From contig QFNN01000033.1 in the NCBI GenBank assembly GCA_003240855.1, positions 1-27,052 of the forward strand: a DNA stretch of 27,052 nucleotides, written 5' to 3'. Below the pieces are notes generated by a model. The model was not told the DNA's origin and did no database searches. It was given only the letters and a program-made list of their open reading frames with translations. Within the stretch, counting starts at the first letter, position 1. Every line of letters starts with the position of its first letter. Shown piece after piece: positions 21,188-27,052 of this stretch. Position numbers and translations under genes: made by a program. The DNA is from Sphingomonas sanxanigenens (GTDB lineage Bacteria; Pseudomonadota; Alphaproteobacteria; Sphingomonadales; Sphingomonadaceae).

Positions 21188-22048
21188 TCACGCGACGCTC
21201 TGGCTGCCCGCCACCGGCTCGACGCGGATGCGGCGGCCCTTGGCGGTGAGGATCAGGTAAAGGCCGCCGACGATCATCGGCGCGCAAAGCGTCTGGCCCA
21301 TGGTCAGCCCCCACCAGAGATGCTCGAGGCCTTCGTCGGGCTGGCGGAACTTCTCGAGGATGAAGCGGCCTGCGCCATAGACGAGCAGGAAGGTGCCGAC
21401 GAGCTTGCCGGGCTGGTAACGGGCGTCGGTCTTCCAGAACATGAACCAGAGGATGGAGAAAAGCAGGATGCCCTCCCATCCGGCTTCATAAAGCTGGCTG
21501 GGGTGGCGGGGCAGATCGCCCGCGCGGGGAAAGACGATGCCCCAGGGCATGGTCGTCGGGCGGCCCCAAAGCTCGCCGTTCACGAAATTGGCGAGGCGAC
21601 CGAAGAACAGGCCGAAAGGCACGCAGCAGGCGACATAATCGTGAATACGCAGCCAGTTGAGGCCGTTCTTTCGCGCCAGATAGATGATCGCGCAGGTGAC
21701 GCCCAGCACGCCGCCGTGGAAGGACATGCCGCCTTCCCACAGCTTCACCATCTGGATCGGATCGGCGATCATCTCGGGCTTGTAGAAGAGGATATAGGCG
21801 ATGCGTCCGCCGAGGATGATGCCCAGCGTCGCATAGAAAACAAAGTCGTCGGCATGGCGGCGGGCCATCGGCGCGCCGGGCTGTGCGAGCAGTTTCAGCA
21901 GGTACCACCAACCGACAATGATTCCCGCGATATAAGCGAGAGAATACCAGCGAATCTGAAGAAACCCAAGATCGAGCGCCACCGGCGACAGGCCGAGCGA
22001 CGAGAAATGCAAGGCGGACGTAGCGTCCGCAAAAAACGGCAAGATCAA
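21188..22048 (-). CDS. lgt: Prolipoprotein diacylglyceryl transferase
   Basis: This 286-residue integral membrane enzyme transfers diacylglycerol from phosphatidylglycerol to the lipobox cysteine of prolipoproteins. The Lgt signature GRLANFVNGELWGR (150-163) is complete, with R151, N154 and E159. H111 in MSFHGG corresponds to the essential histidine, and HPSQLYEA follows. At least six membrane segments are visible. The start is TTG 22048, since AAGGGA stands 6 nt before it and no ATG is available near the N-terminus. It heads the lgt-midA-GNAT-pgeF operon and would process the LinN-like lipoprotein in this window, among others. Confidence 0.95.
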   Translation of the reverse strand: MILPFFADATSALHFSSLGLSPVALDLGFLQIRWYSLAYIAGIIVGWWYLLKLLAQPGAPMARRHADDFVFYATLGIILGGRIAYILFYKPEMIADPIQMVKLWEGGMSFHGGVLGVTCAIIYLARKNGLNWLRIHDYVACCVPFGLFFGRLANFVNGELWGRPTTMPWGIVFPRAGDLPRHPSQLYEAGWEGILLFSILWFMFWKTDARYQPGKLVGTFLLVYGAGRFILEKFRQPDEGLEHLWWGLTMGQTLCAPMIVGGLYLILTAKGRRIRVEPVAGSQSVA

Positions 22049-22116
22049 GGCTTTTCCCTTCGGCTTTGCGCCTTCATAATGGCGTGAAACGACAAGACCA
22101 AGCGGAAGAGAGAGAT

Positions 22117-23826
22117 ATGCCGACTGCGCTCGACCTTAAAATCGAAGCGATCATCAATCACCTGACGGGTCCGTCGGGGCCGCTGGCGACGGGCAGCATC
22201 GAGAAGGACGGCCTTAGCTGGCCCGTGATTGCCGCCGCGCCGCCGGCATTGCCGCAATATTTTGCACATTTCTGCGCGCAGCACGGCGATGCGACCTTCC
22301 TTGTCGACGGCGACGAGCGGCTGAGCTTCGCCGAAACCTATGCGCTGGCGCGCAAGGTGGCGGGCGCGCTGGTCGAAGGCTGGAAACTGCGCCCGGGCGA
22401 GCATGTCGGCATCGCCATGCGCAACGCCCCGACTTGGATCATCGCCTATATGGGCGTCGTGATGGCGGGCGGCGTCGCGACGCTGTTCAACGGCTGGTGG
22501 CAAGGCGAGGAACTGGTCGAGGGCATCAGGGACAGCGACACCCGCCTGCTGATCGCCGATCTGCCGCGCGTGAGGCGTATCGCGGAATCAGGCGAAGCGA
22601 TCACCGCAGAAATCGTCGCGGTCGACCTCGATCTGTCGACCGAAGCTGCGCTGGCGCCTATCTTCGTCAATGGCGGGAGCAGCGAGACCGAACTGCCGCA
22701 GATCGGGCCGGACGACGATGCGACCATCCTCTTCACCTCGGGATCCACGGGGCGGTCGAAGGGCGCGATTTCCGACCATCGCGCGATCATGCAGGCGATC
22801 TTCAACTATCTCGCCTATTCGCTGATGGGGCTCCAGTTGCTGACCGAGGAAGGCAAGCTGACCGGGCTGCAGCCCTCGACCCTGCTCAACGTGCCGCTGT
22901 TCCACGTCACCGCCGAGATCCCGGTGATGCTCCAGAGCTTTGCGATGGGGCGCAAGCTGGTGATGATGCCCAAATGGGATGCGCGCGAGGCGATGCGGCT
23001 GATCGAGAAGGAGAAGATCACCTATTTCGTCGGCGTGCCGCTGATGAGCTTCGAGATTCTGACGCATCCCGATCGCGCCCGGTTCGACCTTTCGAGCTGC
23101 AAGGATTTCGCGGCCGGCGGTGCGCCGCGCCCGGTCGAGCATGTCCGCCGCCTGTCGGAGGAGATGGGCGATTCAAAGCCGCTGATCGGCTATGGCCTGA
23201 CCGAGACCAACGCCGTCGGGTGCGGCAATTTCCGCGAAAATTATCTCGCCAAGCCCAACAGCACGGGCCGCGCCTCGCTGCCTCTGGTCGATCTGGCCAT
23301 CCTCGACGACGCGGGCAAGCCGGTGGCGCAGGGCGAGCGCGGCGAGGTCTGCATTCGCAGCATCTGCAATTTCAAGGGCTATTGGAACAACCCTGAGGCG
23401 ACGGCCGCCGCCTATACCGCCGACCGATATTTCCGCACCGGCGACATCGGCTATCTCGACGAGGACGATTATCTGTTCATCGTCGACCGCAAGAAGGACA
23501 TCATCATCCGCGGCGGCGAGAATATAAGCTGCCAGGAAGTCGAGGATGCGCTTTACGAGCACCCGGGCGTCGCGGAGGCCGCAGTGTTCGGGCTGGCCGA
23601 CGAGCGTTTCGGCGAGGTGCCGGGCGCGGTGGTTCATCCGGCCGACGGCGCGGCGCTGAACCCGATCGAGCTGTGCGAGTTTCTGTCGAAGCATATTGCG
23701 GCGTTCAAGATTCCGCAGCGCATCTGGATCGCGCCGGATCCGCTGCCCCGCCTTGGCACGGAGAAGATCGACAAAGTCGGGCTGCGCGCGCGTTTCCGGG
23801 CATTGGCGGCGAAGGAGGCAGCCTGA
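22117..23826 (+). CDS. AMP-binding acyl-CoA synthetase
   Basis: The start is ATG 22117, preceded by GGAAGAGAG; an in-frame extension to 22066 would begin inside the divergent promoter region and is unlikely. The 569-residue product has the adenylation motifs: P-loop TSGSTGRSKG (207-216), YGLTETN (359-365), TGD (441-443), DRKKDIIIRGGENI (457-470) and the catalytic lysine K550 in GTEKIDK. It activates a carboxylic acid to its CoA thioester through an acyl-adenylate. The acid is unknown; fatty or aromatic acids are typical. It is divergent from lgt (68 bp) and upstream of the molybdenum hydroxylase gene with a 92-bp gap, so co-transcription with it is possible. Confidence 0.92.
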   Translation: MPTALDLKIEAIINHLTGPSGPLATGSIEKDGLSWPVIAAAPPALPQYFAHFCAQHGDATFLVDGDERLSFAETYALARKVAGALVEGWKLRPGEHVGIAMRNAPTWIIAYMGVVMAGGVATLFNGWWQGEELVEGIRDSDTRLLIADLPRVRRIAESGEAITAEIVAVDLDLSTEAALAPIFVNGGSSETELPQIGPDDDATILFTSGSTGRSKGAISDHRAIMQAIFNYLAYSLMGLQLLTEEGKLTGLQPSTLLNVPLFHVTAEIPVMLQSFAMGRKLVMMPKWDAREAMRLIEKEKITYFVGVPLMSFEILTHPDRARFDLSSCKDFAAGGAPRPVEHVRRLSEEMGDSKPLIGYGLTETNAVGCGNFRENYLAKPNSTGRASLPLVDLAILDDAGKPVAQGERGEVCIRSICNFKGYWNNPEATAAAYTADRYFRTGDIGYLDEDDYLFIVDRKKDIIIRGGENISCQEVEDALYEHPGVAEAAVFGLADERFGEVPGAVVHPADGAALNPIELCEFLSKHIAAFKIPQRIWIAPDPLPRLGTEKIDKVGLRARFRALAAKEAA

Positions 23827-23918
23827 TCGGTCTGGGCTGGCTGCGGGCGCGGCCGACCGGGCCGGGTGCGCGGATTCAGCCTCTGGCATCGCGGCGAGGC
23901 GACGGTTAAAGCCCGGGC

Positions 23919-26153
23919 ATGAACCTTCGCCTTCCCGATCCCCGTGGCCGTATCAGCCGGCGCGGCCTGCTGGTCGGCGGCGGCGCGGGGCTGGGGCTGA
24001 TCGTCGCCTGGGCCGCCTGGCCGCGCCGCTATGACCCCAATCTGGTTGCCGCGCCCGGCGAAACCATTTTCAATGGGTGGATCAAGATCGGCGAGGACGG
24101 CCATGTCGCCATCGTCGTGCCGCAGGCGGAGACCGGGCAGGGGGTGATGACGACGCTGCCGCAGATCGTGGCTGACGAACTTGGCGCGGACTGGCGGACG
24201 ATCGCGGTGGAGCCGGCACCGATCAATCCCATCTATGCCAACCGCCTGTTCGCGCGCGAACTGGCCGGCGCGGTCGCGCCGCCGGCAATCGACATGGCCG
24301 GCGATTTCGCAACGCGGGAAGCGCTGATGGTGACGGCGGGGTCGACGTCGCTGCGCGGTTTCGAGCCCGTGCTGCGCGAGGCGGGCGCAACGGCGCGCGC
24401 GCTGCTGTCGATGGCGGCGGCGAAGCGCTGGGGCATCGACTGGCGGACCTGCGATACGCAAGGCGGCTTCGTCGTCGCGGAAGAGCGCAAGCTGCGCTTT
24501 GGCGAGATCGCGGCGGAGGCGGTGAAGTTCAAGCCGCCGGCCAAACCGCAATATCGCGAGGATGACGAGGAGGGGCGGCTGAGCGGTCAGTCTCCGCTGC
24601 GCCTCGACCTGCCGGGCAAGATCGACGGCACGGCGATGTTCGCATCGGATATCCGCCTGCCCGGCATGGTATTCGCCGCGATCCGGCAGGGGCCGATCGG
24701 CGACAGCCGCCTGGTCGCCGCGAACAAGGATGCTGCACGCGCCGTCTGGGGGGTGATCTCCATCCTCGAGAATGAACGCTGGCTGGCGGCGGTCGGCGTC
24801 AACTGGTGGGCAGCCAATCGCGCGCTCGACGCCATGACTCCGCGTTTCGAGACGAAGGGCGATCTGGTCGACGACGCGCGGATCGATGCTGCGCTGCTGG
24901 GAGCGCTCGACGGCAAGGGCCACAGGCTGGCGAAGCGCGGCGACCTGTCCGCCCTGTTCAAGGGGCAGGCGATCCGCGTCGCCGACTATAAGGCGGCGCC
25001 CGGCTATCATGCCGCGCCCGAACCGCTGACCGCGACCGCGCGCTGGGATCGGGACGTGCTGGAACTGTGGCTGCCTACGCAGGCGCCGGGGCTGGCGCGG
25101 CGCGCGGCGGCGGAAGCGATCAACGTGTTGGAATCGCAGGTGGTCGTACACCCGACATTGGTGGCCGGCGGCTTCGGGCGCGTGATCGAGAATGACGCGG
25201 CGGCGCAGGCCGCGATCATCGCGCGATCGATCGATAAACCGGTCCAGCTCATCTGGTCGCGCGTCGAGGATCTGATCCACGATCGTTTCCGCGCTCCGGC
25301 GCGCGCGCATATAGCGGCCAAGCTTGGCCCGGCGGGGCGCGTCGAGGGGTGGCAGGCCAAGATCGCTTCGCCGGCATGGGGAGCGGCGCTGGCTGACAGG
25401 CTGGTCGGCGGCGGGCTGGCGGGGCTGGGGCTTGACGCGGCGGAGCAAGGCGACGGGCTGGCGGCGTCGGGGGCGATGCCACTTTATGCGATTCCGGCGC
25501 TCGCCATCGATCATCATCCGGCCGATGTCGGTCTGCCGACGGGTTATTGGCGTTCGGCGGGGGACTTCACCTCCGCCTTTTTCACGGAATGTTTCGTCGA
25601 TGAACTGGCGCAGGCGGCGGGGATGGACGCCTTTTCCTTCCGCATGGCGATGCTCTCGGGCCAGCCGCGCCTCGCGCGCTGCCTGACGACGGTGACCGCT
25701 CTTGGCGGCTGGCAAGGCGGCGTGGCCGGATCGGGGCAGGGGATCGCCTGCCACGGATCGCGCGGATCCTATGTTGCGGTGCTGGCCGAGGCGCGGATCG
25801 AGGGCGACCGAATCGCGGTCGACCGGCTGTTCGCGGTCGCCGATGTCGGGCGGGCCGTGAATCCCGACATTGTGAGGCAGCAGATCGAGGGCGGGCTGAT
25901 CTTCGGCCTTGCCGGCGCGATCGGCGGCGGCGCGCGGATCGAGGCCGGCATGACGGTCGAGCGCCGGCTGGGCGAGCTGCGCCTGCCGCGCCTTGCCGAC
26001 AGCCCGGAGATCAATGTCGAATTGCTGCGCAGCACGGCAGCGCCCGGCGGGGCAAGCGAAGTTGCGGTGCCGCCGGTCGCGCCGGCCATCGCCAACGCGC
26101 TGTTCGCCGCCACCGGAAGGCGCTTCCGCAGCCTGCCGCTGGAGGTGCGCTAA
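23919..26153 (+). CDS. Xanthine dehydrogenase-family molybdopterin-binding large subunit (IorB-like), Tat-exported
   Basis: This 744-residue protein has a twin-arginine signal (RISRRGLLVGGG, R14/R15) that may stay as a membrane anchor. The domain layout matches the isoquinoline 1-oxidoreductase beta/aldehyde dehydrogenase group: molybdopterin segments near 45-80 (VVPQAETGQGV), a hammerhead-like domain near 225-300, GGFGR at about 416-420, GYWRSAGD, and near the end PGGASE with E714 in the position of the catalytic glutamate. Canonical members have GE; here it is SE. Such subunits hydroxylate N-heterocycles or aldehydes and receive electrons through a [2Fe-2S] partner. No small-subunit gene is next to it. 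The start has a weak ribosome binding site. The hemH start follows one base after its stop. Confidence 0.88.
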   Translation: MNLRLPDPRGRISRRGLLVGGGAGLGLIVAWAAWPRRYDPNLVAAPGETIFNGWIKIGEDGHVAIVVPQAETGQGVMTTLPQIVADELGADWRTIAVEPAPINPIYANRLFARELAGAVAPPAIDMAGDFATREALMVTAGSTSLRGFEPVLREAGATARALLSMAAAKRWGIDWRTCDTQGGFVVAEERKLRFGEIAAEAVKFKPPAKPQYREDDEEGRLSGQSPLRLDLPGKIDGTAMFASDIRLPGMVFAAIRQGPIGDSRLVAANKDAARAVWGVISILENERWLAAVGVNWWAANRALDAMTPRFETKGDLVDDARIDAALLGALDGKGHRLAKRGDLSALFKGQAIRVADYKAAPGYHAAPEPLTATARWDRDVLELWLPTQAPGLARRAAAEAINVLESQVVVHPTLVAGGFGRVIENDAAAQAAIIARSIDKPVQLIWSRVEDLIHDRFRAPARAHIAAKLGPAGRVEGWQAKIASPAWGAALADRLVGGGLAGLGLDAAEQGDGLAASGAMPLYAIPALAIDHHPADVGLPTGYWRSAGDFTSAFFTECFVDELAQAAGMDAFSFRMAMLSGQPRLARCLTTVTALGGWQGGVAGSGQGIACHGSRGSYVAVLAEARIEGDRIAVDRLFAVADVGRAVNPDIVRQQIEGGLIFGLAGAIGGGARIEAGMTVERRLGELRLPRLADSPEINVELLRSTAAPGGASEVAVPPVAPAIANALFAATGRRFRSLPLEVR

Positions 26154-26154
26154 G

Positions 26155-27052
26155 ATGGAGCGTCCCGCCGATCATCCGCCCGTCGCGCCGCGCAAGCTGG
26201 GCGTGCTGATCGTCAATCTCGGCACGCCTGACGCGCCCGATGCGCCTTCGGTGCGGCGTTACCTCAAGCAGTTCCTGTCCGACCGCCGAGTCGTTGAATT
26301 GCCGCCCCTGCTCTGGCAGCCGATCCTGCGCGGGGTCATCCTGCGTACGCGCCCGGCCAAGTCGGCGCACGCCTATGGGCTGGTCTGGCGTGATGACGGA
26401 TCGCCGCTCGCCGCGATCACGCGTGCGCAGGCCCGCGCACTTGACGGCGCATTCGGTCCCGATGCGATCGTCGACTATGCCATGCGTTACGGCAATCCGG
26501 CGATCGGCGACCGGGTGGAGGCGCTGAAGGCGGCCGGGTGTGACCGCATCCTGCTGGCGCCGCTTTATCCGCAATATAGCGCGGCGACGACGGCGACCGC
26601 CAATGACGCGGCCTTCGCCGCGCTGGCGGCCATGCGCTGGCAGCCGGCGGTGCGCACGCTGCCGCCCTATCATGACGATCCCGCCTATATCGCCGCGCTC
26701 AAGACCAGCGTCGAGGCGGCGCTGGCGGGGATGGACGCGGAGCCGGACATGATCCTCGCCAGCTTCCACGGCATGCCCGAACGGACGCTGACGCTTGGCG
26801 ATCCCTATCATTGCCAATGCCAAAAGACTGCGCGTCTGCTCGCCGAGGCGCTGGGCCGGCCGGTCGAGATCAGCTTCCAGTCGCGCTTCGGGCGGGCCCG
26901 GTGGCTGGAGCCGGCGACGGACGCCACGCTGGCTGCGCTGCCAGGGCGGGGCGTGAAACATGTCGCGGTAATCGCGCCGGGTTTCGCCGCCGATTGCCTG
27001 GAGACGCTGGAGGAAATCGCGATCCGGGGACGCGAGACTTTTATCGCGGCGG
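26155..27052 (+). CDS. hemH: Ferrochelatase, 3'-truncated by the window end
   Basis: The ATG at 26155 stands one base after the stop of the hydroxylase gene, with GGAGG at 26141-26145 inside that gene. The 299 visible residues cover most of the roughly 340 of the family. They show LGVLIVNLGTP (15-25), APLYPQYSAATT (135-146), the metal-site histidine H205 in SFHGMPER, YHCQCQ (218-223) and the conserved E283 in DCLETLEE. It inserts Fe(II) into protoporphyrin IX, the last step of protoheme synthesis. It is probably co-transcribed with the hydroxylase gene. No internal stop is seen before the window end. Confidence 0.95.
   Translation, partial: MERPADHPPVAPRKLGVLIVNLGTPDAPDAPSVRRYLKQFLSDRRVVELPPLLWQPILRGVILRTRPAKSAHAYGLVWRDDGSPLAAITRAQARALDGAFGPDAIVDYAMRYGNPAIGDRVEALKAAGCDRILLAPLYPQYSAATTATANDAAFAALAAMRWQPAVRTLPPYHDDPAYIAALKTSVEAALAGMDAEPDMILASFHGMPERTLTLGDPYHCQCQKTARLLAEALGRPVEISFQSRFGRARWLEPATDATLAALPGRGVKHVAVIAPGFAADCLETLEEIAIRGRETFIAA

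Noticed and set aside
23634..25754. 706-codon minus-strand open frame opposite the acyl-CoA synthetase and hydroxylase genes
   Set aside because: It runs across two real genes and their gap and is arginine-rich without any recognisable domain; a compositional shadow.
1..27052. tRNA, rRNA, CRISPR, insertion sequence or prophage
   Set aside because: No cloverleaf-like segments, regular short repeats, transposase motifs or terminal inverted repeats with target duplications were seen.

Overview
The window is a gene-dense, GC-rich piece of chromosome from an alphaproteobacterium, most likely a sphingomonad (Sphingomonadaceae). This placement is inferred from several features: a TonB-dependent receptor operon with secreted hydrolases, a PEP-CTERM protein with a sphingomonad-type anchor (PEPSTWAMLIAGFG), a four-gene MCE-type lipid transporter in the order known as linKLMN in Sphingobium, and the order lgt-midA-pgeF. 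No rRNA, tRNA, CRISPR array, phage gene or transposase was seen. Almost every gene has a recognisable family. The novelty is in gene combinations, one unusual active site, and non-coding structure.

Layout. (1) 1-843: 3' part of a membrane GT87/DUF2029 mannosyltransferase-like gene, plus strand. (2) 900-9170, minus strand: an apparent five-gene operon, read from right to left: TonB-dependent receptor, amidohydrolase C, amidohydrolase B, an M20-fold protein, amidohydrolase A, then an intrinsic terminator at 846-883. All five products carry export signals, so the operon looks like an outer-membrane uptake plus periplasmic amide/peptide hydrolysis module. The M20 protein has lost three of the usual metal ligands. 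Inverted repeats sit in its two longest internal gaps. (3) 9171-9768: an AT-rich, gene-free stretch with several palindromes and the terminator of the next operon. (4) 9769-13245, minus strand: a lipid ABC transporter (STAS-MlaE permease, MlaF ATPase, MlaD/MCE protein, auxiliary lipoprotein) with overlapping start and stop codons. (5) 13308-13979: a divergent HAD phosphatase, meeting a PLP-dependent cystathionine gamma-synthase-family gene (13980-15293) tail to tail with no gap. The PLP gene has a leader with a possible 8-codon ORF. (6) 15603-18603, minus strand: a Tat-exported metallophosphoesterase-LamG protein followed by a PEP-CTERM protein. A perfect 13-bp hairpin lies on each side of the PEP-CTERM gene. 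(7) 18850-22048, minus strand: lgt, midA, a GNAT acetyltransferase and pgeF, tightly overlapped, with a 12-bp-arm inverted repeat downstream at 18721-18756. (8) 22117-27052, plus strand: an acyl-CoA synthetase, a Tat-exported molybdopterin hydroxylase large subunit with no small subunit nearby, and hemH, cut by the window end.

The strongest candidate for an undescribed system is the TonB receptor, three-amidohydrolase and M20-fold operon. Its substrate cannot be read from the sequence. The amidohydrolases belong to the COG1228-type group, whose characterised members cleave dipeptides or carboxy-terminal amides.
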